Shown here one piece after another: positions 13,673 through 27,700 of a stretch of DNA of 64,000 bases; positions within the stretch are counted from its first letter, which is position 1, and the number at the start of each line of letters is the position of its first letter. The position numbers were made by a program, and so were the translations under genes. The DNA lies in IMG/VR virus record IMGVR_UViG_3300020472_000016, positions 17,535 through 81,534 of that record, one strand, 5' to 3'. The notes under the pieces are model-generated. The model saw only the letters and a program-made list of their open reading frames with translations. It was not told the DNA's origin and did not search any database. The stretch is from a virus.

Positions 13673-15763
13673 ATGCCTGCGATTCCATCAGAATTAACCT
13701 CGCTAGATTTCTTTGAGATCAAGGAATCGATCAAATCTTACTTGCGTACACGTACTGAGTTTACAGATTATGATTTTGAGGGATCTTCTGCGTCATATCT
13801 GATCGATACTTTAGCATATAATACTTACTACACCGCATTTAACGCTAACATGGCGATGAATGAGGCGTTTTTAGAATCTGCAACCGTAAGAGATAACATT
13901 GTTCGGATTGCAAAGCAATTAAATTATACACCTAGGTCAATAAAAGCGGCAAGAGGGTGTATACAAATGGTAATACAGTGTGCAACACTGCCTGGAGGAC
14001 AAACTTACCCTGATACTGTAACGATTAAGAAGGGTGATGTCTTCATTTCTAGAAATAATACGGACACATTTCCATTTTGCTTGTTAAAAGATACTCAAGC
14101 ATCGGTTGATCAGAATACTGGTCTTGCAACTTTCTCTAAAATGATTGTTTATCAGGGAAACTTGCTTTCATATCACTATACTGTTGATGATACTCAGAAA
14201 CAGAACTTCGTTATACCCGCAGAAAACGTAGATACTGAGATTTTGACCGTTTCTGTTAAACCAACAGAGCAATCAGTAGAAGTTGACGAGTATTCTTTAT
14301 CTACAAACGTTGTAGAATTGACATCCACCTCTAGAAACTACTTTTTAGAGGAAACTGAAGACCTTAGATACAAGGTAGTTTTTGGAGATGGTGTTTTAGG
14401 ACGTAAATTAATCGATAATGAGTTCATCATACTCAAGTATGTTGTAACATCTGGTGAAGCTGCTAACGGATGCACTAAATTCTCCTTTATTGGGCAAGCA
14501 ATTGACTCTGCAGACCGTCCCATATCCCCTGCCAGCATGTCTCTAGGGACTATAGACAGTTCGGAAGATGGCACTGACAGAGAAAGTGCATTATCTGTTA
14601 AATTCCGTGCTCCTAGGTCATTCTCAACGCAGAACAGAGCAGTCACAGAAGACGATTATGCTTATATCGTCTCTGACTTATATCCTCAAGCAGCTGCTGT
14701 AACTGCTTATGGTGGTGAGAAACTAAATCCCCCTATTTACGGTAAAGTTTACATAGCAGTTCGTTCTAAGTCAGGTGTAAACCTAAACACTACGACTAAG
14801 ACTCGTATTAAGAACCAACTACTAAAGTATTCGATGGCATCAATTGAGCCAGTCATCGTTGACCCACGTATCTTCTATATTGTACCTAAAGTTTATCCGT
14901 TCTTTAATGGTAACGAGACTTCTAGGTCAGCAAATGAGTTGGCAACGGAAATCTTAAAATCAATTGACAAATTTAACACACAAAATAGAGACGCTAGATT
15001 TGGTGATCGTGTAGAAGCATCTAAGTTTAATTCCATGGTTGATGCTTCTGATGATGCCATTAGTGGTAGTACCACACAGTTTACTATGGGTCAAAACCTT
15101 GATCAATTCACTTTCGGTAATATCTTTACCCAATGTCTTGATTTTGGTAATCCTATTACTAACCCAAGTGATACTGGTGGTAACACCGCAGGAGATTCTA
15201 CTTGCCCACCTAAGTTCTCTGCCATGAAGTCTGGTAAGTTTTATGCTACTGGATATACAGAGAATCTTGCTGATCTAGTGGCTTCTGGTGAGACTGCATA
15301 TGAAACTGCAACACCAGCAGACGAAGTAATCTACGCATCTGGTACAAGGACAACTGAGGTTCTAGTTCCTGTAAATATCAGAGACGATGGTAAAGGCAAC
15401 TTATTGTTAGTTGCTACTCGTAATGAGAAAGAGGTTGTGCTGAACGCAAGCATTGGTACTATTGACTACGGTCAGGGTATTGTTTGTGTAGGACCTCTGA
15501 ATGTAGCAGATACTGGTGATGGTACGACAAGAATTCCTGTAGTGGTTCATCCTGCTACTGATTCTATCATTATTCCTCCTGGAGTTGATCCTACGGTCTT
15601 TAACCCAGAAGTTTATCCTATTGACTTTGTTACTAACCCAACTACTGTCAGTAACTTTGACCCTAATAACTTTAGCGGTTGGAGCTATGGTGGAACCCCA
15701 ATAAATATTATCGAATATCCAGTGGATGCATTTACGTATCCCGAAATCACGACGTGTTTCTAG
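13673..15763 (+). CDS. 6: Baseplate wedge protein gp6 (baseplate J-like)
   Basis: The protein has 696 residues, close to T4 gp6 (660). The N-terminal region LTSLDFFEIKESIKSYLRTR, then FEGSSASYLIDTLAYNTYY, then RDNIVRIAKQLNYTPRS is typical of gp6/baseplate J. A later segment (RAVTEDDYAYIVSDLYPQAA) is also characteristic. gp6 dimers form the ring that holds the six wedges and bridges to gp25 and gp53. The C-terminal 190 residues, after about 505, are Gly/Thr/Pro rich. The giant gene starts four bases after its stop. Confidence 0.93.
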   Translation: MPAIPSELTSLDFFEIKESIKSYLRTRTEFTDYDFEGSSASYLIDTLAYNTYYTAFNANMAMNEAFLESATVRDNIVRIAKQLNYTPRSIKAARGCIQMVIQCATLPGGQTYPDTVTIKKGDVFISRNNTDTFPFCLLKDTQASVDQNTGLATFSKMIVYQGNLLSYHYTVDDTQKQNFVIPAENVDTEILTVSVKPTEQSVEVDEYSLSTNVVELTSTSRNYFLEETEDLRYKVVFGDGVLGRKLIDNEFIILKYVVTSGEAANGCTKFSFIGQAIDSADRPISPASMSLGTIDSSEDGTDRESALSVKFRAPRSFSTQNRAVTEDDYAYIVSDLYPQAAAVTAYGGEKLNPPIYGKVYIAVRSKSGVNLNTTTKTRIKNQLLKYSMASIEPVIVDPRIFYIVPKVYPFFNGNETSRSANELATEILKSIDKFNTQNRDARFGDRVEASKFNSMVDASDDAISGSTTQFTMGQNLDQFTFGNIFTQCLDFGNPITNPSDTGGNTAGDSTCPPKFSAMKSGKFYATGYTENLADLVASGETAYETATPADEVIYASGTRTTEVLVPVNIRDDGKGNLLLVATRNEKEVVLNASIGTIDYGQGIVCVGPLNVADTGDGTTRIPVVVHPATDSIIIPPGVDPTVFNPEVYPIDFVTNPTTVSNFDPNNFSGWSYGGTPINIIEYPVDAFTYPEITTCF

Positions 15764-15767
15764 ATAG

Positions 15768-18700
15768 ATGTTTGCAAAAACAGTAAATATTTCCGATAGG
15801 GTCGAGAATCAACTTCCCGCCTTTATCAGAGAAGAGGATGAACAATTTGTCAATTTCTTATTTGAGTACTACAAGTCTCAAGAGAAGACAGGTCGTCCAT
15901 ACAATATTCTAAATAATCTTCTTAATTATTTGGACTTAGATGACTATGACCAGAAGGTCTTAGCATCAACTACAGTTCTAATTAAAGACGTTGACCCAAC
16001 AAATACATTAATCGAAGTAGAGTCCATCGATGGATTCATGGATCGTGATGGATCTGTGATGATCGATAATGAAGTAATATATTACGAGAACACAGTTCGT
16101 GGTCCTGATGCTATCCTCACTCCAGGACTATCATTAGAAGAATTTAATAAGAAAAGACAAGAACTAGAAAATCCAATTCAGGAATTTGATGGGGTTAGAA
16201 CTACATTCCCTCTTAATTTCCTAGGTACCCCTGTATCACCTGTTTCTGCTGAACACCTTGCAGTTACAGTTTTTAATGTTAGTCAGGTTCCTGGTGTTGA
16301 TTACTCCATTAGTGGTAGTCAGATTACATTTACTAATCCACCTAGAGCAAGGATCGGTACTGACTCAGTTGGATCATGTCAGATTGTATATTATATCGGT
16401 TTTGCAGATGCTGTCGTTAAGGAATTAACTTATCCTAACGTATTTGATATTGCTGGTGATGATTCTATGGCATTGAGCTATGAGAGTCTTTCATATTCAC
16501 CAATTTCTGAAATTGGTTTGATTGTTAACCGTAATGGTACTCTTCAGCAACCATATATCGACTATGTGTTGACTGACAACAATAGTAAAATTAAGTTTTT
16601 TGTTAATATCACTAATCAGGATAATTTCCATATTCGTTCTATCGAATATGTGTCTGCTTCCTTTGGTACTGGTGCACATGCAGTTACCAGTGTTGGTGTA
16701 AATGGTCAAATTGAGGCAATTAATGTTAAGGAGGGTGGTAAAGGTTATAAACTGAACTTTGCTCCTAAGGTTGCTATCACATCTAGTACCGAAAAAGGTA
16801 CTGGCGCAGCAGCGAGGACGTTAGTTGCTGGAATTAAAGATATAAGATTAATTAATGGAGGTCAAGGTTATACTTCATACAATCCACCGAAGGTTAAGAT
16901 CACACAACCATCCGATATGGTCAATGGATCTGGTGCTACTGCTTCTATTCAGGTAGATGATACAACTGGAACAGTTTCATCTATTAAGATTACTAACTCA
17001 GGTTCTGGATATGACTTTATACCTGCCATTACCTTTGTAAATCCAAGTGGTGCTATTATTACAGATCCTACCATCGATGGTGAGGGTCGTTTAGACGGTG
17101 CATCCATCACAATCACTGATGGTGGTATAGGTTATAGCAATCCACCTGTAATTTACATTGATCCTGCACCTACAGGTGGTATTGATGCTGTTGCTGATTG
17201 TACAGTATCTCCAGATGGTGAAATTGTAGCTGTTAATATCTCAAATAGAGGTCGTGGATACTTAACACCACCTAGAGCAAGAGTTGTGCAACCAATTGGT
17301 GCTCAAGTTTTAGACGTTACGGTTGCGAATGGTAGTGTTACTAATATCAACCTCCTAACTGGTGGTAAAGGATATACAGATGCACCTTCTGTCTACATTG
17401 TAGATGATCGTAAGGGTTCATTAGGTGAAGCAATCGGTGGTACTGGTGCTCAAGCAGCAGCAACTATCTTTAATGGTGAAATTACTGATATTAACATTAT
17501 AAATTTTGGATCTGGTTATTCAGATAGTGAACCACCTAAGATTTACGTTGCAGAACCATTAGCAGCACAGGCATCTTGTGATGTTGGATTTGGTGAAGTC
17601 ACTGGATTTACTATTTTATCATCTGGTAAGGAATACGAACCTTCTTCTCTTAACGGATGTTCTAGAGGAGTATCTGATGTTGTCACTTTTGACAAATACA
17701 ACAACCAGATCTTTGCAAAAGAGTCACAACTTGCTCAGAGTGACCATGTTTCTGGTTCTTCAGTTAAAAACCTTGATTCCCAGATTATTAGTAAGGTATT
17801 TGACAAGTTCCGTCGTCAATACATGCCTACAATCAATATTGACTACACTCAAGTCAATCCGATTCAGGTTATTAAGACAATTAAGGATTTCTACCTTGCT
17901 AAAGGTACGAAAACTGCTGCACAGTACTTATTTAAGATTCTATTTGGTGAAGAAGTCGATATCTTCTATCCTAGAGATGAATTAATCAAACCATCTGATG
18001 CTTCTTGGGTTGTTGACACAATTTTACGTGCTCAACTGATTTCTGGTAACCCTGCTAACTTGACAAATGCTCAATTGGTTCAGGAAGCAGATGTTGTTGA
18101 CCAAAATGTTAAAGATGCATCGGTTTTGATCGAAAATGTCATTTCCATCATCGAAGGAACTGATATCATCTACGAATTAGCAATATCTGAAGAAACTCTG
18201 ACAGGTGTCTTTAAGATTCCTTATAAAACAGGTCTTGTAGAACCATTAACAACTACAGAGAACATAATTACCGTTGACTCGACTATTGGATGGCCCGAAA
18301 AGAACGGAACCATCATTATTAACGATCAAGAGATTGTTCAGTACAAAGAAAAGTCATTAAACCAGTTTATTGAGTGTACTAGGTCTAAAAATGCCATTGT
18401 AGAGGATTGGGATCCTGGCACAATCATTTATTCGGACATTTTCGTCTATGCAAACAAAGGAACTGATGAAGAAGTCAAATTACGTGTTCTAGGTATCGCA
18501 GAAGCGGGTACAACCGTCTTAGAAGACAGTGGTTCCTACTATTTGCCTGGAGATAAGTTAAATGTTGCTGCTTTAGGTTCTACTGCTGATGATGAGCGTC
18601 TACAATCATGGTTATACAACGTTAAGAAGTTAATTAGCGTTACTAGCATCACTCCTGGTGGTCTTAACAACCAAACTGCAACTGTTATTACAGGCAATGC

Positions 18701-21700
18701 CCATGGTTTGCTTGTAGAAGACAAAGTTACCATTTATGGTGCAAACCCTGCTGTCTATAACGGTACATTTGAGGTTACTGCTCGTCTAGACGACTATTCG
18801 TTCTCTTATAGTATACCTACCCCAATGACTATTGTCCCACAGGGTAATATACTACTTTCTGTTGACCTGAACCGTGGTAAATCCTCAGTATCAACTATTA
18901 ATGAGGTAATTTCACTATTCACCTCTAACGTACAGAACTCTTTCTTTAATAACGATTACGTTTACGTTGCTGCCTCTGGATTGCCCAACTATAAGGTTGG
19001 TCCTTTCACTGGGTCTGCTATGATTCCAGGAAACCAGCGTAAACTGCTTCGTTTCCCTAGAACAGTCTCTACAATCTCCACAAGAACAGAAGTTGCTCCA
19101 AATAGTCCAATTGGATCATGGGTTAACGGTGTTTCTGCCTGGTCTTACAAATCTTCCGAGTTTGTTACTTTTGGTCCTCTAACTGGTATCAATATCAATA
19201 GTGGTGGTGAAGATTATGATGCTGGATCAAAACCAGCACTAGAAATCACTGGTGGTGGCGGTACAGGTGCTTTAGCGACTGTAACCGTTAATGGATCACT
19301 CGATTCAGTCGAAGTTACTGCAGAAGGTACTGGATATACAGAACAACCCCTAATTTCGATTGTTGGAGGTGGTGGTACTGGTGCTACTGCTCAAGCTGTT
19401 GTTACTAACGGTAGAGTAACAAGAATTCTTGTAGAAAACCCAGGAACTGGATATACTGCTCAACCTACTATATCAATCACTGGTGGAAACGGTGCTGGTG
19501 CCCTCGCTGTTGCCTCTGTAAGAGGTCCAATCAGTGCAGTGACCCTATCTAACTCTGGATCAGGATATACCTCAAAACCGACCATTAAACTGAACTCTGG
19601 TGAAGGTGCATTAGCACAACCCATCGTTATCAATGGTAGAATCGTATCTATCGCTATTATTAACTCTGGAGATGCCTATACTTCAGCACCTAAGGTTTAT
19701 ATCAATGGTGATGGATTTGGTGCTCAAGCAACTGCTATTATTGGAACAATTGGTGAAGATAAAGGTAAAGTAATCTCAGTATCCATTACTAACAAGGGTG
19801 TTGGTTATACCCAAGGTATGACATCCGTTAGAATGGAAGCAATCGGTCAATTAGCAACATTTGCTGCTGATGTGTACCAATGGAGAAAGAATGTTGAGTA
19901 TGACTTATCATCTAAGTATGACGTTGCTCGTGGATACGTATTTACGGGATTTAATAACCAATACGGTGGCGAATACGCTCATGTCTCAGATCCTAAGGAA
20001 CTACGTTATGTAGTTGGTGATAATGTATTCTTAAATCCTGCCACACAGAATTTCCAAGAAGTTCCATCAAATATCGAACACTCTCCTATCATTGGATGGG
20101 CATTTGATGGTAACCCAATTTATGGTCCTTATGGTTACATTGATCCAACAGATCAGAACAGTGGCATTCGAAGAATGCGTTCCTCTTACACTTTAAAATC
20201 AGAAGTTGTATATGATATTGACACCAACCCCACTCCAGCTAGAACTGACGGCCCAGCTCTTGCCACATATCCTGCTGGTAATTTCATCAACGATTATAAG
20301 TACACCTTCCAACAAGGAGATCTAGACCCTTACAATGGACGTTTCTGTAAGACTCCAGATTATCCTGCTGGTACATATGCATACTTTGTAACGATTGACG
20401 AGTCAGATGCTGGTATTCCAGTATTCCCTTATGTTATTGGTCCTGAGTACAACTCTGTTGTTGACACATGGAACCTTTCACTTAGTGCTGTACAGGAGAA
20501 CATTCCTGCAGACGTTGCACGTTTCAGAGATCCATATACTAACGTTGATATCGATATTGATCGTCAACCTAACCAAGAATCTGATTCATTTGTAACTGAG
20601 AAGGAAGGAGACCTTCTTATCTTCGAAATTGAGGATATAGACGGTGATGCTATCATTTCACCTTCTGAAATTGCTAATGAGCAAGCTATAACTGAGGAAG
20701 CTGCTCTAGAAATCTATGATTACTTCCCAAGTGTCTCTACTGAGTCAAGAGTTGACATCGAAGTTGATACAACGACTAAATTCGAGAATGCAAGGATTGA
20801 TGGATTTGTTGTAGAGAATGCTGGTTCTTCTTATCAGGTAAATGACACTTTATACTTTGATAATACAGGAACCGACGGTTTTGGTGCTTCTGCTATCATT
20901 GAGTCTGTACAGGGACGTACTATTAATGGATATCAGAAAGAAATCATTAATGACATCTCATATGGTAAAATTACGACTGCAACTGAGCACGAGTTAGTAG
21001 CACAGGATGAGATCATCGTTAATTCGAGAGTTATCACTGATAACACGAATAAGCGTTTCTATATGTCTGTTGTAACAGGTATCGAAGATATTACCGTTAC
21101 TCAAGTTGGTATTGGTTATAATACTCAACTTCCACCGACATATGAGATTATTACCTCTCAAGGACAGGATATTAACTTTAATATCATCCTAGACGAGACT
21201 ACAGGTAAAGTTGGTGAAGTTAACATCATTAACTCTGGTTATGGGTATGATGTAGACAATCCACCTCAAATTAGGGTTTCACATCCTCAACAATACAAGA
21301 AAACTTACTATTGGTTGTCTGAGTACTATGAAGCTGCTGGAAGTATAGAAATATTCGATATTGTAATGGCAACTGACCGTTACATGTATGTTTGTGGTGA
21401 ATTAACTCAAACTAATGGTGATACTGCTGCATTCCTTGCTAAGTTCACCGATTTGGGTGTAATGGTCTGGGATAGAACCCTTCTACCTAGTGCATCTATT
21501 AAGAAGGCACGTTGGAAGTCTATTTACCTTGATGAGACATCTGAAGAGAATAATCTTCTGTATATGATTGGTGAAACCGAATCTCAAGGTACTGCGACAT
21601 ATAATCCAGATATTTTGATTGCTAAGTACGAATCTGGGTTTGATAACTCTAATGCACCTGAAGGTATTGTTAGATGGCAGAAAGAGATCGCTGGTGTCTC

Positions 21701-24700
21701 TGGTGCAGCACGTAGAGACTATGCTGGTGACATCTTCATGGATGACGAGCAAAGAGTCTATATTTGTGGTTGGACAGACACTAATGCTGTAGATGCCTAT
21801 GATATTTGGGTTATGCAGCTCAATAACACTGGTGATGTTGTTGAGAAGAGAAAATTCGCTTCTAATAGCGAAGGTGAGAGAATGGAGCAACTCCATTACA
21901 TCGGAAACAACAAGATGCTCTGGTGTGGTGTTGATCAGGACAATAATGACCTCATATTCGGTGAAATGGAGTACGATGGTGCTAACATCGAACTCAACTA
22001 TGTTAAGAGACTTGCTATAAGTGGTGGTGACGTAAAACGTCCTCGTTTCCAGATTGATGAGTATAACGATCTCTTCTTTATCTGCGATATGTGGAATGGA
22101 ACCAAATTCTATGGTTGTTCCTTCCTTAAGATTGCTTTAAATCAACTTTCCACAAACCCAACAACTCCTGAGTACTATTTCTCTAAGACTATCCAACCTA
22201 GTGGTAATTTTGAGTCTATTAATCATGCAGGACTCAGTATTGATGTATTTGGTAACGTTAGTATCGCTACTGATGTTAAGTACAGTGATAATGACTTACA
22301 AGCGGTTGTTATGTCGTTTAAGTACGATGGAACCCTTCTTAAGAGTACTAATATTAAGGATACTGATGATATTGGATTTAAGACAAGAAATCATATTGTA
22401 GATAACTCTGGTGATGTTATTATTGCTGCTAATAAGCAGAAACCAATTCAGACAGTAGTCAATCGTTTTGATTCTGCACCTATCTCCTTTGCTGGTGATA
22501 TTGCTTCTGGTGCTGCAACTGTTACTAATGTAAGTAATGCTACTAGTCTTGCAACTGGAGATGTTGTCTCAATCACCAGTGGTGCTGGATCAGTAACCCT
22601 TGCTGCTGGTGTAAAAGTTCTAACAGCAACTGGAACTACAGTAACTTTAGACACTAATTTCGGTGGTAGTGGATCTGCCACAGGTGCTATCCTTTCTGCA
22701 GTAGATGTTAGTGGTCTTATAGAAGATAGTAGTAAGCAAGCAAATACAACTGCTACCTTCTCAGATGTAACTAAAGTCATGCATAACACTGCAGACTATA
22801 AGTTTGGTAGTGGGTCACTTAAGTTCTCTGGTGGTCCAACCTATATGAAGCATGCTGGTGCAGGTCTAACAAGTAATTGGACTGCTTCTGTATGGAGTTT
22901 GATGGAAGCATCTCATGCTTCTAACAACCCTAAAGTTGAGATGATCACTATTGATGATGCTTTAGGAAACGGTATAGTAGTAACAGTAGATGGTAATGCT
23001 GCTAGTGGTAACTTAGGTAAGATCGAAATGACCATCGCACCTCAGGGTGGTGGTGGATCAACTATTGCTTCTGTTGGATCTACTTATTGGACAACTTTAC
23101 AAGATAGTGCATTCCACCATTGGGCAGTAGTTAAAGAGACACCTTCTCTTGGTTCTTACACCTACTCTGTTTATTTTGACGGTGTTCAGGTATGTACAGC
23201 AACTGTTGCAACTGAAATTGGTCTTAATGATCTTTATATTGGTGCTAATAAGACTTCACCTGCTACTGGTAACTGCTTCTTAGGTAGTATCGATGATGTA
23301 GTTATCGAACCTAACTCAGTCTTTACTGGTGCTTCATTTACACTACCAACAACTCAATTTGCTATTACCTCTAATAATTCTCAACTCAATCTAATCAAAT
23401 TTGATAGATTACATGATAAGAGAGGTGCTTATAGTGCATTCCCATCAACAACATATACTAAGGCATTAACATTTACAGAGACTAGTGGAATCAATGTTAA
23501 CAATCTTACTAATCCTGTAATCACAGTTTGGGCAGAAGGTTCCTCTGGTTTACAGATCCTTGACATGTCAGATACTATATCAACTCTGGCACCAGGAACT
23601 TATACATTTACCAATGCAACTCATCAATTTGCTTCTAAGACCTCTACAGTACCTTCACCATTAGGTGTAAAACTAAAAGTAGATGCTATTGTCATACCGA
23701 AGTACTATGTTAGAGATGCTGGATTCCAGAAGATTGATAACGTATTAGAATTCCAATTTAACCAAGATGTCAGGTTTACTAAGGGAACTATACTACAGCA
23801 GTATAATTCTCAGGGTGTTGTACAGGCATATGGTACTATTGTTGAGGTTCCAACTGGTACTCTAGATGAACCAGGATTGGGTGATAAGTATAAGATTGGT
23901 AAGATGTTTGGTAACTTTAATGATACCGATCTCTTTAAGAACAATACAGGTGAAGAAAATATAATTAAAGACGTAATTTTCCAGCCAGAACGGGCACAGG
24001 CCGAATGGTTAACTGCTACAGCATATACCACAGATGATCAGGTTTGGAGTGATGGTAAGATCTATAAAGCAACTAATACTGCTACTTCTGGTGCTACTGC
24101 TCCTACCCATGAGATTGGTAACGTAACTGACGGTTCAGTTATATGGCAATACATCAGTGCTGCTGGTCCTATAGAAGTTGCACTAATAGATCATCCATGG
24201 CCAGTTCCTTCCGAACCACTATGGCAAGCAACTAAATCTTATGCTCTTAATGACTTAGTTTACTTTGGTAGACAGAAGTATAAGTGTACAACTGCTGGTG
24301 TAACAGGATCTGTTGCTCCTACTCATACTAGTGGTACTGCTACTGATGGTACTGTGGTCTGGACATGGCAGTCTCAATATGATTCTATACATGCTTATGC
24401 TAGATTCCGTCCATATGATGCTGGTGATTATAAGGTTAAGATCCTAGAAGTCTATAGTGGATCTGACTTTATAGTTGGTGACGTTATCTCACTTGGTGGA
24501 TCTGTAACTACTGGTCCTAAAGAAGGTGATCCTAAGATTGGTCAAATTAATGGTGTAACTACTGTTAAGAAGGTAGAATATGTTGTAAATCTAGATAAGG
24601 ACATTATTAGAAGTGCTAATACACGTACTGACCTTATCTACTGTCAAGCACTATCTCCTCATAGGTTCCTTGCTGGAGATATCCTCTTTGTAGAAGGATT

Positions 24701-27700
24701 TACTACTGCACAGTTTAATGGTTCATTCTTCGTAGAAGAAGTGTTCTCTTCTAGAGACTTCCTCTATAGAATGAGAAATGCTGCTGATAGTGAACCAGTA
24801 TTCTACAATAATGCAATATTTAACGTTAAGATATCATCCAAGCACCCAACATTGATGTTGGTAAGGAATCACTCTTACGTTTTTGATATGAGTGATGCTT
24901 CCAACTTTGGATACTTCCTATCATTCTCCCAAGACAACCAGTTTAAACTTGAGTACTCATTTAACGTTATTGAGAGATCTGGAACTCCTGGTTTGTCCTC
25001 TAACACCGAGACTCCTATAGTCAACTTTACAATCGGTGGTGAAGTTACAAATATCACGTACTATTTTGATCCAAGCCGAACATTATCCTCTAACTCCCCA
25101 GTAGGCACCAACTCCTTCATTGACGTTATTAAGACACCATATGACGGAACATTTAAGATTGCTGAGGTTATAAGTGAGACTGAATTCAGATTCCCACTAG
25201 AAATCGAACCAGAATTTAATAATGCTGAAATTGGTTTAGATGATCAAGATAACCCCAATTCCTACTATTCTACAACGTCTACGAAGGCAATTGGACCAAT
25301 TAACACTATTAAGTTGATCTCTCCAGGTGGATTCTATAGGAAGCTACCAATTATCTCTGATATTGCTTCAGATCGTAAGATTGAGAAGATTAAGATCAAG
25401 AATGGTGGTACTGAGTATGCTGTTGGGGTATATACTCAAGTTCCTATTATTGGTGATGGTGAAGGTGGTCTTTGTATCATTACCGTCGAACTTGATGTAG
25501 AAACCAATTCTGGTACTATAACTGATGTTAATTTAACTGATCCAGGCAAAGGATATACATTTGGATCGATTGATGTTGATGGTATTACAGGAATCTTAGG
25601 ATCTACCCTATCTGGTTCTGGTGGTGAATTAGATGTCGTTATACCTGATGAAGGTACAGGTGCTTCTGTATTCTTAACTGGTACAGAGATTGGTAAGATC
25701 AAAACTCTTAAAAACAATGAATTTGGTTATGGTTACTCTCATGACTATACTTTACGTCCTGAGATTGCATTCCCAGTCAACTTACAACTCTTTAACACCT
25801 CAATTCTCTCTGAGATCAAAATAACTGACCCAGGTGCTGGATATACCTCTGCACCAGTTGTAGTCATCTCTGGTGGTGGTGGATTAGGTGCTGATGCAGA
25901 AGCAATTGTTAAAAACAACAGATTGTCTGAAATCATTGTTAAAGACCCAGGTGCTGGATATAGTTCTCAACCAAGTGTTTTACTTAAGTCAGAATTTACA
26001 TATGTTGTTAACTTAGACCTCAATTACTTACAGTTTAACTTCCCTCATGGTATAACCACTGGTGCTGCTATTCAGTTCCGTGCAGAGGATATTGGTAGTG
26101 ATGTTGGTGAATTACCAAAACCAAGTAGTGTTGGTTTGACTTCATTGTCATCCACAACAATATACTATGCTATTGCTGGTAACGTTGCTGGTTTAGAATC
26201 TGACCAGTTGAGATTTGCTTTAACACCTGCTGATTCTGAATCAGGTAACTATATTACTTTCTTAACACAAGGTAATGGTAGACAGGTGCTATTAACCGAG
26301 GTATTCGGTGGTAAAGCAGAAGCAGTCGTAGAAACTTCTAGATTCTTAGAATCTGAAGAAGTATTCCAAGGTGAGACCTATGAATTGGCAAATGCCTTCG
26401 GTACTGTATCAACTAACGATGGTTGGCAGATTGGACCTAAGATTCTTAAGGTTGTTAATCCTAAGGGTGTTTTTGTCAAGGGTGGTAAGGTTCAGGGTGT
26501 AATTTCTAGAGCATCTGGTATTATCGATAATGTACAGATTGCTAAGGGTATTCTAAACATTGATGCTATCACTAAGACCTCTGGTAGGTTTATTGATGAC
26601 GTTGGTAAGCCTTCTGAGATTGTACAGAAGATTCAGGACTCTTACTTCTATCAGAACTTCTCATACGTTATTAAGTCCCAAATTCCGATCAACCGTTGGA
26701 AGAAACAGATATTAGAGAATAACCACCCAGCTGGCTTTAATATGTTCGGTCAGTTGGAATTAACGGGCGGTAAGGACATCTCAGGCCGAAAAATTGGTAC
26801 TGAGTTTACTAAGCAGGTAAACATAGATGAATACACGAATGTTAACCAAATTACGTCCTTTGGTGCTGCTCAACCGATCTATTCTACCTTTAACAACTCT
26901 GAAGTTTTATTCAGGAAGAAAAGACTAACAAACTCCGAGGAAATTCTAACTTCTATCGTTAAGAAGATTGATAGCATTTCTGATCAGTTTGATGGTGCTA
27001 CAAAGGCATTTAACCTTACTGTAGAAGGTGATCAGGTTATTATTAAAGAAAATCAGATGTTGGTCACCTTAAACGGTGTTATCCAATCTCCTGGTGAAGC
27101 ATATCAAATTGTTGGTAATCAGATCGTATTTGCTGAAGCACCACGTCCTGATTCTAAAGTTATCTACAGAAATGTCGATATTACCGTTTTACCGATTAAG
27201 AGACTTAACTTAACTCAGATTGGTGGTATTTTCCCACAAATCGGTGATATCATCACATCTAAGTTTAATAACGTTAACTCAAGTGCTAAAGTCATTGATA
27301 CTAGTACTAATACTGTTGATATCATCCAAATCATCGGTACAACGTTTGTAAACAACGCTAGAGTCGATGTAAGTAGAACTGGGTTCAGTGCGTTCATTGG
27401 AAGCATCGATGACGTTAATCAGTCAACTATTTTCGAATTTGGCGAAACAGTTACTAAAGTTGATCTAGCTGGCGAAACAGCAATTATAGAAGAGACAAAC
27501 CTCGATTTAGATGGTAATCTCGATAATAGTCTTGTACTTTCCAAAACTTCTGGTACTGCACAGTATGAAACTGGTGCTTACAACATTTTACTCAATGATG
27601 TCATATATTCGGCAGGATCGAAGATTGCAGCTCAAGTAACTGGAATTTCACCTTATAGAGACCCAGTTACCTCTATTAACCTTGCACAAGCAGTTGCATT

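Noticed and set aside
17578-17985. 135-codon frame inside the giant gene, and many similar long frames on both strands
   Set aside because: These are by-products of the Gly/Thr/Ala-rich repetitive coding sequence; they lie wholly inside strong genes and have no ribosome-binding sites or recognisable motifs.
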